Origin: Portulaca oleracea
Taxonomy: Eukaryota > Streptophyta > Magnoliopsida > Caryophyllales > Portulacaceae
Reading direction: 5' to 3'
Length of the DNA: 64,000 nucleotides
Assembly (NCBI GenBank): GCA_029582165.1
Contig: CM055887.1
Coordinates: 17,965,190 to 18,029,189 of the forward strand
Shown: positions 1 to 10,742 of the stretch, piece by piece
How positions within the stretch are numbered: position 1 is the first letter of the stretch
How the letters are laid out: the number at the start of each line of letters is the position of its first letter
The notes under the pieces: model-generated
What the model was told of the DNA's origin: nothing
Seen by the model: only the letters and a program-made list of their open reading frames with translations
Database searches by the model: none
Position numbers and translations under genes: made by a program

Positions 1-791
1 CTATAGGCTCGTACCTCTGTATCCTTGAGTTCAAAGGAGACAGGAAACCTAGTCTGGTGGATGATTTATGACTGTGTGATCAGAGCGTGATTAACGGTTC
101 CTGGTTGCTGCAAAGCTATCAGTGCTGTAGAGGATCGTTCTTAGCCCTTCTCTTGGGGGCTGAGATGGTCTCACGGTTGTCTGACAGACTCCCCTCTTTT
201 TAACTCTATTCCCCACCTTTTCTCAGTTATCATCTGCTGGAATTTCGTTGAGTCTGGAAGTCGTAGACCTCAATGTGCAACCCACCTACGGAATGAACTT
301 TACTGATTGGAAATTATATTTGTACTCAAAGTTCACAGAAAGTGTACATGTTTTGATTGGTTTATTTTAGTTGTTGTGGTTAAAATTCCTGTCCTGTCAT
401 GATGATTGATGAGATGTCCGGTTTCTGGTGCCAGTTCAAGTTAGTGTTAACACCAATGTAGTTTCCGTCGACATGACAAATCGATACTCAGCTATGTGTG
501 CCAGCAACTCCTCCTGGTAGTAAATATAGAGACTCATTTGAATAATGGAAGTGAATAAACTTACTAAAAGTGTTAACTGTGCAATTCAATTCTCTGCTCA
601 TAACCAGGATGGATTAGGATGGACAAATTTTAGAATATGAAGAAATCATTCATTTACTTTCCATACCATCCCCTTTGCTCCTTCCTCTTCCCTCAAATCA
701 TATTTTTTGCATAAATTCTCATAAACAAAAAGAAAATGAGAGAGGCACAGGAAAAAAAAAAAGAAAAAACAAGAGAGAAAAAGGAGAGAAG
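1..791 (+). other. Upstream spacer; possible tail of a preceding gene
   Basis: No complete gene is visible. Frame 3 is open from the left edge to a TGA at 69-71 and would encode about 22 residues. It could be the end of a last exon cut by the window edge, but it is too short to judge. The rest (72-791) is non-coding, with a purine-rich stretch at 720-790 just before the C2H2-like gene that would form its 5' leader. An AAATATAG TATA-like string lies near 521. Confidence 0.3.
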
Positions 792-2429
792 ACGTCAGAA
801 ATATGGACAGCAGTGAAAAGATCATGTCGTTGCAACGACAAACGAGATGTGCAAGAGCCAAAACCCAGAGACAGAACCAGAACTAGAGTGTCATCGTCAT
901 CCTTGCGTCAATGCAGGCCTAATGAGGTGAGCAATGGGAGCAAAAGGTCCCCCAATTGTAGCCCATTATCTATGAGAAGCAATGATTTGCTGAGTCCATT
1001 GAACCGCATTGTCAGATGCGCGTCTTCTGATCCCAATCTTGCGAAGGATCATGATCTCGTTCGTGGTGGCTTGTCACCTTTCTGGTCCCCGGGATCGAGG
1101 CCAGCCCAGAATTCTAGTGGTGGGGTTCATTCTTTGTCGAGGAGCGAAATCGGTTCCTCATCCACTTTGGTTCCTGGATCTTCTTCGTTCCAGCAGCAGG
1201 TGTTGGTGCGGGGCAGCACTTTCGGAGGGAATTACAGGCAAACATTTTGTCAGAAATACAGTGAGCTTTTATCAACAAGGGATGGAGTTGAACAACATCA
1301 TCTCTATCAGCATGCAGGTAAAAATCTTTTGTCATACTTTCATTAGTGATATTAATGCTGTATCCAGTTTGTTTACCTGATTAGAATCTAAACTTTACCG
1401 TTTGCCCTGAAATAAGGTATAGCTAGTTTTTTTAATTATTTGTCATTTTGCATTTCCAATGTTACTTTTACCAATTTTGCATCTACATTCTCCGTTGCTC
1501 AATAATTAATTTTCACCAACTTAAGTAATTCTATAATTCTTGCTGCTTTTAAAGAAAGTCTCAAGAGACTTAATTAATTGTGTGCTCAATTGATATTACT
1601 GCTTTTGGCTGTTTCCCTTGATTTAAAATATCTAGCATTGAACAGGGTCAAGACCTTTGAATGCATCAGGATTGTATTTGTACTGCTAGAACAATTTCAT
1701 CAGGGTGTGAGTATGACCTTTCTATTGATCGTCAATTGTTGTGCAGTGTGCAAAGTTGAAGAAGGTGACCCGTCAAGAAAAATCATAGAGATGATCTTCA
1801 TGGAAGGTTGGAGGAGCTCAGACAACCGTGCTCACATTGAAAGCATCCTGAAGGTCCACAACGCACAAACAAAGGTATCAGAATTTGAACAATACCGTGA
1901 AATGGTCAAAATACGAGCACAGAGGCCAGAGCAGGACTCCAAGAGGCATCCACATCCACGTTGCTTAGCGGATGGGAACGAGCTCCGTCGATTCTATGGG
2001 ACAACCCTTGCTTGCTCATTAGGCCAATATGGGTGTTCTAGCCTTTGCTCAATGCAGGGGTGCAACTTGTGCTGCATTCTAAGACATGGGTTCTCAAGCA
2101 GTAGGGGCTTAGACCAGAGTGTGTTGGGTATTCTTACTACTTCAACGGGTGAACGAGCCTACCAAAGCTTACAGATGGAGAATATGGAGGGAAGAAATGA
2201 AGAAGGTGGGGGTCTTTTGAGGAAGGCTTTAATTGTATGCAGGGTGATTGCAGGGCGAATTCATAAGCCAGTGAATGTGATGGAGAATTCCCAGGGGCTC
2301 AATGTCCGGAGAAGATTAGGGTTCGATTCCTTGGCGGGGAAGATGGCATCCAATGGCTCTAGCATTGACGACCTCTATTTGTTGAATCCAACAGCTTTGC
2401 TTCCTTGCTTTGTTATAATCTGTCAGTGA
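792..2429 (+). CDS. Plant C2H2-zinc-finger-like protein (two exons)
   Basis: Two exons: about 792-1317 and 1747-2429, joined by a phase-1 GT-AG intron, so the finger's QHA runs on into VCKVEEGDPSRKI. I recognise a plant-specific family with an N-terminal W-x3-K-[KR]-S segment followed by DVxxPK, a single C2H2 finger ending H-x3-H, then a long conserved C-terminal domain. Family landmarks in exon 2 are RKIIEMIF, HPRCLADGNELRRFYGTT, a Cys-rich CSLCSMQGCNLCCILRHGFS, GLLRKALIVCRVIAGR, GFDSLAGK and the end YLLNPTALLPCFVII. The cellular role is not known from sequence; the family is annotated as zinc-finger proteins. Two oddities stand out. No in-frame ATG precedes the conserved N-terminus: the codon where one would be expected is ACG at 792, and the first in-frame ATG is at 972. 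The finger reads C-Q-K-Y, so the second Cys ligand is missing. The open exon 2 argues against long decay. Confidence 0.75.
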
Positions 2430-3488
2430 AGACACTTCTCTTAGACCACATGTTTGAAAGAAATCTACAGTTTTCGATTGGCTGCTTATTAACCAGGTTG
2501 TTCAATTATGTATGTCAATTAGTTTCATAGCAAACGTTTCACAACTGTTCCAAAACTTGCCTGAATTATCCTTTCCAAGTTGTTGGGTCCCTTTATGCGC
2601 TGTCCAAATGACTCCATCAGTTCAGTAATAGAACAGAAGCAGTTTGTTTTGTGAATTTTCCACACTCCAGTTGAAAGTGACAAAGAGTATATTGCATGCT
2701 GGTGCATTTGAAAATGGGACATGATTGTATATTAACTCATAAAAATATGCCTGACAGTTGATGTCAACAAAATGGTCAGAAACTAAGAATTAAGAAATTA
2801 GAAATTCACGAGTTGTTCAATATCCTGGTTATGGGCGGTCTTTCCTTCACACGAGTCCCATATTGGAAAAATATTCATACTAAAGTAAACGTGAAACTAT
2901 AACCTTCTTAAAGTGTTTCTCCATCTTAAACTGAAATTAAAAAAAAATAAAATTATAAACACCTACAATTTTATAAATCACACCAAACTTAATCTAATGA
3001 ATAAAAAAATTTCGTTCAAACACTTAATAGCCTCCACATAAATCCAATTAATAAATTCAAATTTAATCATATTGACTAAATCACATAAATCCAATTCATA
3101 AATTGCAAGAAATGAGAATAAATCCAATAAAAAGGAAAGAGTAACTTGAGAAAGAATAATAGTCTTACATAAATTACAACTCAATTATGGAGTTAGGGTT
3201 AGAGAGATTAAAAAATAATAATGATGATAATAATATAAAAAAATAAAAACAAAACATACATATAATTGCCGCTTTTATTTAAAAAAAAAGAAACATATAA
3301 GAAAATATTACCAACGGGAATTGAACCCATAGCCTTAAAGTTCCATCAATTCTTCATACAGGCAAGGAAAGGAAACAAACAAGCTGTACACATTTTTGTG
3401 ATTTGATGTGGTGTCAATAAGTATATAATCAAAATATTTCTCTTTTGTTTCCCACAGATTTTTTTAATAAAAAAATTTACTGGTGTCA
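2430..3488. other. A+T-rich spacer downstream of the C2H2-like gene
   Basis: Holds the likely 3' UTR of the preceding gene. The rest is A+T-rich sequence with no supported gene. Short open frames here show no family resemblance. Confidence 0.5.
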
Positions 3489-3524
3489 ATTGACACCACA
3501 CCCGCACAAGTGGATCCGCCCCTG
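3489..3524 (-). mobile_element. hAT-like transposon terminus (remnant)
   Basis: The minus strand reads CAGGGGCGGATCCACTTGTG and then GTGGTGTCAATTGACACC. CAGGGGCGG is a common hAT-type terminus in plants. No partner end was found nearby, so this is only a remnant. Confidence 0.35.
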
Positions 3525-3696
3525 ACTTCAATAGGATTAGTTGATCAGGGTTCTACCATGAGTGTTGTTAGGCTTGGGCCTTGGTGAGAGGAGGCCATTG
3601 GTCAAGGCTAATAATCTCCTAAAAATGGCTTAGCTTTGACGGGCTCAACGGTTAGTCAGTCTGTAAATTTCATGGGTTGATTGAGGTAAGTAAATA

Positions 3697-3885
3697 ATTA
3701 CCATAAATTATCGAAACTTACCGAAAATTATCAAAATTTACCAAAATTTACCGAAAGTTACTAAAATTATCGAAAATCACATTACACGTGTTAAGTAGGT
3801 TTTTTTTAATTTTTCCCTTTTATTTCAAAAAACAAATTTACCCATATAAATTTACCCAAAGTTACCAAATATTACCAAAATTCAT
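3697..3885. repeat. Degenerate short tandem repeat (ATTTACCAAA-like)
   Basis: Imperfect 10-13-bp units of the type AAAATTTACCGA or AAAATTATCGA recur from 3697 to 3780 and again at 3838-3885, separated by a T-rich stretch. Confidence 0.6.
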
Positions 3886-3993
3886 CCTTTATCTTACCTT
3901 AAGATACCCATGAAATTTACAGGCCCACTCACAACTCAGGTTATTATTGGCGGCAAAACCCCAACAGAAAATAAAGGCCGAAAACTGCAGCAC

Positions 3994-4330
3994 TGGAAAT
4001 GCTACGAATTGTTGCCCCAAGGCCCACTGTCGAAAATTATTGCCTAAAATCATTCTCACTTGCGAGCCCAAAAATAATTCAACATTTCTTTTGTTTTTTT
4101 TTCTTTTTTTTTTCAAAGGAGACTGATGAATTATCTCTTTTCGTCTTCCCCTCCCAGTCAGTGCAGCCGCCACCGTCCACCACCTACCCTCACACTTTGG
4201 TCTATTTTGTATCAGTTTCATGGGGAAAAAAAAATAGCCTTTTATAGGTAAACATTTTGACTAAATTCTTAGTATCGTTTTTAGGAGGCGTTTGGGAACC
4301 AACTGTTTGATGTTTTGACTAAATTCTTAG
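3994..4330. repeat. Segmental duplicate, copy 1 (pairs with 5684-6790)
   Basis: This stretch matches 5684-5990 and 6745-6790 in order and orientation. Shared landmarks are AAGGCCCAC, ATTGCCTAAAATCA, ATAGCCTTTT, AACATTTTGACTAAATTCTT and TTTTTAGGAGG. Copy 1 lacks the MITE found in copy 2, so it acts as a near-empty-site reference. Confidence 0.7.
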
Positions 4331-4504
4331 GGGACCATCGTAAGGGCTCATAAACATTTGAAAAAGGGTAAATGACTATAAAGGATGGCCCATAAGCCAT
4401 ATTGACCTAAAGGTCCTCCTAGGACACTGAAGTTCAGATTTGCAAATGATAGTGGGGCCCATTTTGCTGAGTCACCACCTCACTTCCCTCCCCACTCTCT
4501 CTCT

Positions 4505-4699
4505 ATGAAAAACAGGGGAAGAAGCTCATCACTCTTCCTGGTGCTCACTGCCCGACCACCACCGGCTTCGACGGCGGCACCAGCAGTGGCGGACCTCCCG
4601 AACTGGAACCCGACCTCGCCAGCGTCGGCGGAGGCAGCGGCGGAGGAGGATGAGGATGAGTTTGTCTCGCCGGAAAGTGTCTTGTCCAAATTTCAATAA
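4505..4699 (+). pseudogene. GC-rich exon-like cargo, 64 codons, origin unknown
   Basis: Open on the plus strand from ATG to TAA: Ser/Ala/Pro-rich start, then DLPNWNPTSPAS, an acidic EEDEDEF run and an ending ESVLSKFQ. The high GC and coding look contrast with the flanks. It overlaps the end of the minus-strand spatacsin-like fragment and may be a second captured exon. I do not recognise the donor, and which strand was coding is uncertain. Confidence 0.3.
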
Positions 4700-5095
4700 A
4701 GAAAGAGCAACCCTCTCAAGCTCTGCAGTCCCAATTCTTTCTTTCCAACTTGAAAATGAGGAATCAAGCCTGACATTCTCCTCCTGAATTTCGTATTTGA
4801 AGTTTGATGAGGTATCGGAAGTGTCTTCCACATCCGCACTTTTGTCAGTGACCTCTGTCCCAGACCGCCTTGAAGGCCCATGCAATTTGGTCCTCCTTTT
4901 GGTGTTTGTAGTCCCAACTGCAACGGATGAGCTAGCATCCCAGGGTTGTGAGCTTTTCTGTTGCACAGAACTGTTTTCTTTCAAGTCTCCCTTCTCAAAA
5001 GCCTAGCAAAATCATATTTCAACAACTTTCTTGACCCCATCATAATAAACAGTTGAATCCTGGAACATCTGATCGAGTAACAATGGAATGGAACC
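4690..5095 (-). pseudogene. Captured gene fragment resembling plant spatacsin homologue
   Basis: Minus strand. One piece (about 5095-5020) reads DQMFQDSTVYYDGVKKVVE. After an intron-like gap with an acceptor TTTTGCTAG, a second piece (about 5005-4690) reads AFEKGDLKENS, then KLHGPSRRSGTEV, then LDSSFSSWKERIGTAELE and LSLLKFGQ. The SFSSW-x-R-x-G-x-AELER-x-x-LSLLEFGQ style matches my memory of large plant proteins with a spatacsin C-terminal domain. That is recall, not a search. Only about 110 codons are present, the frame breaks at the first piece, and there is no start or stop, so it is non-functional cargo of the surrounding element. Confidence 0.45.
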
Positions 5096-5683
5096 AACCT
5101 AAGAAGCAAATGAGTCCTATTATGAACGGAACCTGGGAGTTTTCTTTCCCTCAATCCTAAACAGTTAAACACAAATCCAATTGAAAAAGGTGCAACAGTT
5201 GAACTTGGGATAATTAGAGAGAGAAAGAGAGGAAAAGAGTACAGTTGAACTTGGGATGAGTTGAGGATGGAACCTTTGCAAGACTCAATTTCCCAGTCGC
5301 GAATACGCAACCCACAACGTCCATCGGACAAGGCTACAAACAGAGGAAGTAGGAGGGACGCCATGAGTGTTGGAGTTGGTGTTGTGAGGGACGCCATGAA
5401 AGAGAGATTCGAAGGTGGTAGGCGGTGGCAATGGCGGTGGCGGAGGACGTCCTCTCCTCTAACTTCCCCTGTTTTTGTAGAGAGAGAATGAAGGAAATCG
5501 GAGGGTGGTGAGTCAGCCGTGTGGGGCACACTGCTGATTATAAATTTGGACTTGAGTGGCCTCCACATCCTTTTAGGTCAATATAGCTTTAGGGCCGTCC
5601 TTTATAGGAAATAACCCTAAAAAAAATGGCTTAGTTTTGAGGGGCCCAACTGTCTGACAACCTTACTGTAAAATAGTATTAGA

Positions 5684-6790
5684 TGGGCCCAAGGCCCACC
5701 ATAAAAAATCACTGCCTAAAATCAGGCCTCACTTGAGCGCCCAAAAATATTTCTCCACTCCTTTTCTTTCTTTTTTCTTTTTTTCCAAAAGAGATTGATA
5801 AATTTAACAATTATTCTCCAATCGTTTGTCTGATCTTCTTCCTCCTTAATTATCTCTCTTCGCCTTCCCCATTCAGACAGCGCAACTGCCACCCTTAACC
5901 GCCTACTCTCACCCTTTGGTCCATTTTGTATCAATTTCACGAGAAAAAAATAGCCTTTTGCAGGTAAACATTTTGACTAAATTCTTCTTTCTTAGTTTAT
6001 GTTTGGTCTAATTTCTAAAAAAATGTTTTTGATTCTTAAAATCAGTTTTCACAAAAAGCTACTTTTGGAGAATTATTGAAGTATTTGGCATCGCTTATGA
6101 CATAAGAGATTTAACTAAATTAAAGTGTTTGGTAAACTCTAAATCCTAAACTTGTAATATAGGTGTTTTTACTCAATTTAATTAGTAGGCTAATTTTTCA
6201 AAAATTATCATGTGTTTCTTTTAGAGTAATATTATTATGTGATTATTTATAATTTTCTATTTTTATTAATTTTTAAATAGATTGTCCTATTATAATTATT
6301 GTTATAACAATATAATTATAATTATAGTTATAAATGATATTACTTAACTATAAAATTCTTTAAATTAAATATTTATATATCAATAATGTACTAAATATCA
6401 TCTTTATAAGAATAAGATAATTAAAAAAATTTAAAAGTTTCAACATAATATTGAAATGTCCAGCATAATATTAATTATTAAAGGTTCTAATATAATATTA
6501 AAATATTTAAGTACCATCTTTATAGGAATTAGAATATTGAAATTATAGAAACTTATCATCATTGAATCCCACAGATTGAGCAGTCATTAGGTTTTTAGGA
6601 AGCAGAAGTAACAATTTATTACTTCTGTTTTTGGCCAAAACTATTTTTAGAAAACAATTATTAGCTTCTAAAAAATGATTGTTTGGCCTAGTTTGTGCTT
6701 TTTAAGCCCAAAAATACTATTAAAACTAGGCCAAACAAACACTTAGTATCGTTTTTTAGGAGGTGTTTGGAAACCAGCTGTTGATTGTTG
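5684..6790. repeat. Segmental duplicate, copy 2, interrupted by a MITE
   Basis: Matches copy 1 (3994-4330) on both sides of 5990-6745. The match resumes at CTTAGTATCGTTTTT then AGGAGG near 6745. Confidence 0.7.
5990..6745. mobile_element. MITE, about 0.75 kb, A+T-rich
   Basis: Ends are inverted relative to each other: GTTTATGTTTGGTCTAATTT on the left, and ACTAGGCCAAACAAACAC on the right, which is GTGTTTGTTTGGCCTAGT on the other strand. It interrupts a sequence that is continuous in the paralogous copy at about 4263. CTTAG occurs on both sides and is a candidate target duplication. No coding capacity. Superfamily unclear. Confidence 0.6.
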
Positions 6791-7230
6791 ATTGTTTTGA
6801 GATGTTAGCTGTTTTGTTGGTTGCTTTTCTTAGCTATTTGTATTAACTATTTTGTAAAGACTGTTTGGTAGAGTTAGTTGCTTATAGTATGATTTTTTTG
6901 TTTGATTTGCAATTGCGCCCTTAGTTTTATTTTTAGTAGTTTATTGAACATTATAGTTTTTTTTTAAAAAAAATTATTATTAGGTTTTCTCTCCATATTT
7001 TTAGTGTTTTTAATGTTTATATTTATTATTAGGATTCTTCTCTACTATATTTTTGTGACAAACAAATAATCACTAAAGATTAATAATACTTGTATTAATA
7101 GGCTAATAACTAAATTGTTCATCGATTACCAAATTTTCTTGATCAAGACTAAAAGTTTTATACCAATTTACTATTATAATATAATGTGGATATTTTATAA
7201 ATGATTACTAAAAACTACAATATTCCAAAC
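6760..7230. mobile_element. Probable second MITE-like A+T-rich repeat
   Basis: Begins near GTGTTTGGAAACCAGCTGTTG, a style of terminus common in plant hAT-type MITEs, and runs through A+T-rich sequence to about TTCCAAACAAACTTTG near 7225. The inverted match is weak and no target duplication was confirmed. No genes. Confidence 0.3.
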
Positions 7231-7512
7231 AAACTTTGCATACATAATCAATAATTAAATACATTCTAAATAAAAAATTACAACATTCTACACTACATAT
7301 ATTTAAGACAGTGCTCATATGGTAATTGATTGTAAATTTGGTGAAATTGATTATAATTTTATCAATAATTAATTTTCATGACTAGTGCAATGTATGGTGT
7401 ACATTCTATTAATTTATCTAATTTTTTTTGGGGACTAAATTACTAAATTATAATATCTATGAAAATACATTTAATAATTAAAATTATTGAAAAAGTTGTT
7501 TTATCATTATTC

Positions 7513-7535
7513 GCATGCATGCATACATACATACA

Positions 7536-7563
<28 letters not shown>
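7513..7563. repeat. (CATA)n microsatellite
   Basis: About twelve CATA units in a row, preceded by GCATGCATG. It lies just upstream of the LINE remnant. Confidence 0.9.
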
Positions 7564-7570
<7 letters not shown>

Positions 7571-7590
7571 GTATAATTTCTACTAAAAAA

Positions 7591-8575
7591 ATGCTCCCCT
7601 CCCCTCAAGCTGCCATGGTAACAACGAGGAAAGAGGCAACACCACGACCGCCGGCAGGGCAATCTCCGTCTATGCCGGCCAAGGCTCCGATGAAGAAAAA
7701 ATCCACATCATTGTCTCGAACAAGTAACAATGGAAACGCAGTCCAAGCACCATCGAATGTCCCTAGAGTTAACGAAGTATCAAACCCTAATCAGAGCATG
7801 CCATGCAACTGGGTAAAACGAAAACGGCAGAAGATGTAGTTCTTGATAGTATGATACAAGAAGATCAACCATCATATGCATCTTTATTCCGCAAAGATGA
7901 TGGCCTAACACTCAGATACATTGAAGCACCGGTCACCAATGGTATTCAATGCGCAAAGATTGATAAATAAGATGTTATTGAAACAATTGAATAGTAGAAG
8001 GATGCAGTGATTTGTTGTTGTGTTGGGGGCAAATCCCCCTTATGAAATAATGAATGGTTTTATTAGACGAATTTGGAGGGATCTTAATGTTGATAATCTA
8101 TCGTTGGCCAAAAAAGGTATTTTTCTTGTGAGATTTAAATCTATAGAGAGTCGAGACGAGGCTGTCAAACAGGATGTCAACTATTTCGATAAGAAACCTT
8201 TTATCGTAAAGCCATGGAATGAGCGGTTGGATATGAATCTTGAAGAGTTAATCTCTCTTCCTAAATGGATTAACCTTCTTGATTTGTCGGCTAAGTTATG
8301 GAGAGTAGAAGGGCTTTGTAAGATTACCAACATGATTGGGGTTCCGTTAAAAAACTGATAAGCGCACAAAAGAAAGGAATATGCTGAGTTACGCTCGTGT
8401 CTTGGTGGATATTCCTTTGAAGAGTTCTTTCCCTGATCCTGTAGATTTTCTGGATGAAAATGATAACTCGATGTGACAAGTCACCTCTAATTGGAAACCT
8501 ATCTATTGTACCCACTGCAATATGTATGAGCATGATTTAGAGGCTTGTTGAAAGAAACAAGGGAACAAACAAACC
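7591..8575 (+). pseudogene. LINE ORF1 remnant (DUF4283 and zinc knuckle)
   Basis: An 82-codon opening frame from ATG 7591 is basic and Pro/Ser-rich. About 8020-8358 encodes GFIRRIWRDL, then KKGIFLVRFKSIESRDEA and KPFIVKPWNERLDM, typical of the DUF4283 nucleic-acid-binding domain of plant LINE ORF1 proteins. A knuckle C-x2-C-x4-H-x4-C (CTHCNMYEHDLEAC) lies at about 8511-8552 and is followed at once by a stop. Several frame changes and stops mean it cannot make a full protein. Confidence 0.7.
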
Positions 8576-8801
8576 TGAGTTCCAAAACACCCCACACCAT
8601 ATGCTGAGCAAAACAAAACTAGTCCACCTGTGAGTAGGGTGGATGATCAAGGTTTCATCAAACCTTCGAAGGTTGTAACCAGAAGGAGTCCCTCTCCGCC
8701 CAAAGTTGCATCCCCGAAAAACACCCTTCCCTCCACTAATAATCCTTTTGATGCTCTGAAGAAGATAGAGACTAAAGAAACTGTGCAGAACAACCTGAAT
8801 A

Positions 8802-9658
8802 ATGTCCATGACGAGACTCATAGGCCGGAACATTCGCGGACTCAATAGTCCGAAAAAACAAGAAGATCTTCGGATCTTCTTTCACTTGCAGAGGGTAGGA
8901 ATGATTGCACTCTGCGAGACCAAGGTTATAACTAAAAACATTGATGAGATTTGTCAGAGATTTGTCAGAGATTGTTCAACAATTGGGAATATGCAACAAA
9001 TGGCCTTCATTGCCTTAGAGTGCGTATTTTACTAGTTGGGCATCCGACTACATTCTCGGTGGAGGTTTTGCATTCCTTCGATCAGTTTATGCGCACAAGG
9101 ATCTCAGTGCTTGATAGTAATCTTACCTTCTAGATTACTTGGGTTTATGGTAGCAACAATGCAACTGATAGGCTTGTGCTATGGGATAGTTTGTGGTAAA
9201 TGGCACAACACATGGATGGGCCTTGGGGTGTCCAAGGGGATCTCAATGCTATTCTATACAAAACAGATAGGATAGGTGGGGTGGAAGTAGAAGCCTTTAT
9301 GACATCTCCCTTCCAACAATGCAACTCAGATTGTGAGCTTTCCGAACCCCAATACTCAAGTACATATTACACTTGGACAAACTCGCATGTTAGTTCCAGG
9401 TTAGATAGATTTCTTGGGAACATGCAACGATACAATATCAATGACTTTATTAGAACTAAGTATAAAGCCTCGGGGCTTTCTCACCAAACAACTGTTGTCA
9501 TTTCTTTCCTTAAGGAGCCCAAGTCTGCATACAATTTAAGATATTGCGACATATGGAGTCAATGCCCTGAATTCAACCATATAGTAGATGATGCGCTCAA
9601 CAATCTACCCCCTGGGTATAATATGTTTCGCTTGGCCAAGTGCCTCTCCCACCTTTAG
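8802..9658 (+). pseudogene. LINE ORF2 remnant: endonuclease domain
   Basis: Frames in this stretch read RNIRGLNSPKKQEDL and ALCETKV, the start of an apurinic-type endonuclease of L1 LINEs. Later come GPWGVQGDLNAIL and YTWTNSHVSSRLDRFL, its catalytic GDFN-like (here GDLN) and SRLDR-like motifs. The reading moves between frames several times. No reverse transcriptase follows because the LINE is interrupted at 9701. Confidence 0.7.
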
Positions 9659-9700
9659 AGGGGCCTGTGCAAACTCCATAAAAATCGATTTCATGATATC

Positions 9701-10726
9701 TGAAAGTTTAATTAGGCTAGTTAAATAAAATGCGGAAAATAAATAGCGGAAAATTAAAATATAGACAAAACCCGGTAGTTGTTTACGATGTTCCTCCGAA
9801 CTCAATTTCGGAGTACTCACCGCCTAGAGTTCTCCAACTCTGGGATTTAACCTCGAATTATTATTAGGATGGATTTCTACAACCGATCTTAGATCCTTCT
9901 CTACTCTCAAGATATCACCACTTGATATCGCCTCTCAATCAAGTGTGGCGGAGTCGACTTCTCAACTCCTAAATCCTCTCCTTAACAATAATTATCTCAA
10001 TCACTTAACTCAATAACAAATAGCTCAATACAACTTTAATCTCACACTCAATAACAATAGGAATTAATAATGCTCAAGTGAGATGCTTTCTTGTGTCCTC
10101 TTGTCTCTTCTCTTGTTTTCTTGGATGATCAAATGCTCCTCGTATTTATAGTGCAACAAGGCCGAAGAGTCAATCAAGTGAATAAAGCAACTCTTGATTC
10201 TTGGCATGCATGATCCCTTGATCTTGATATGATTCTCACAAGATGTGGCATTTGAATTCTTTCACCTTATCAATAAGATATGGCACTCAAGAAGCAAGCA
10301 AGTGAATCATATCATATCATGTCATGTTGTATTATATAAATTTCATAAGCAATTAAGCTCAATATTTATATAATATTTTCTTGTTGCCAAAATGATAAAT
10401 ATTTTGGTTCAATGCATTTGGACATTCATTAGTTTTGCTCATCTCATTTCATCCAATATTCTCATGATATTAATCAAGTCACATTTCTCAAATTTATCCA
10501 ATCAAATATTATGATATCACACAAAGTAACTCACTTAGATATTGTGGTGTGACATGATTTATATAACAAGGTCCATACAAATATTCTCAATTAATATATT
10601 GGACCAACATAAGTATTATATATGAGAAACATAATAATTCAATTAATTCAATTTCCACTCTCATATATAGAACTTATTTTACCGTTTGTTATCATCAAAA
10701 TCATTATATGCTTCATAGAGCTAACA
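9701..10726 (-). repeat. 3' LTR of the gag-only element
   Basis: Nearly identical to 12247-13273. Plus-strand ends are TG...CA (TGAAAGTTTAATTAGG ... GAGCTAACA). Confidence 0.92.
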
Positions 10727-10742
10727 ATCTCCCCCTTTTTGA
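10727..10742 (-). other. Polypurine tract of the gag-only element
   Basis: The minus strand reads AAAAAGGGGGAGATT immediately before the TGTTAGC start of the 3' LTR. This is the expected site and composition for priming plus-strand DNA synthesis. Confidence 0.85.

Larger units (their letters stand above)
4366..5617. mobile_element. Pack-MULE-like element with terminal inverted repeats
   Basis: The left end (GGGTAAATGACTATAAAGGA, then TGG-CCCATA...ATATTGACCTAAA) is matched in inverted orientation by the right end (TTTAGGTCAATATAGC, then GGGCCGTCCTTTATAGGAAA, then TAACCC), giving TIRs of about 50 bp. Flanking 9-mers TTTGAAAAA and TAAAAAAAA agree only partly, so a target duplication is not proven. 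The interior holds gene-like GC-rich sequence unlike its surroundings. A related terminus occurs at about 19295-19335. MULE assignment rests on TIR style and cargo, with no transposase present. Confidence 0.6.
7575..9700 (+). mobile_element. Decayed L1-type LINE, 5' part, plus strand
   Basis: Contains remains of ORF1 (DUF4283-like region and a CCHC knuckle) followed by the endonuclease part of ORF2, as in plant L1 LINEs. Reading frames are broken repeatedly. The copy stops at 9700 where an LTR element has inserted. After that insertion only about 15 bp (CATCATGCAACAAT) can belong to it before another LTR-like block starts, so the RT part is missing here. Confidence 0.75.

Noticed and set aside
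3305..3335. tRNA-like B-box (GGTTCAATTCC on the minus strand), possible tRNA or SINE
   Set aside because: No A-box at the right distance and no cloverleaf can be drawn; only the short T-loop-like motif is present.
4999..5568. 195-codon minus-strand frame starting MWRPLKSKF
   Set aside because: It runs through the inverted repeat and across the intron-like gap of the Pack-MULE-like element and does not follow the spatacsin-like reading frame; no convincing family.
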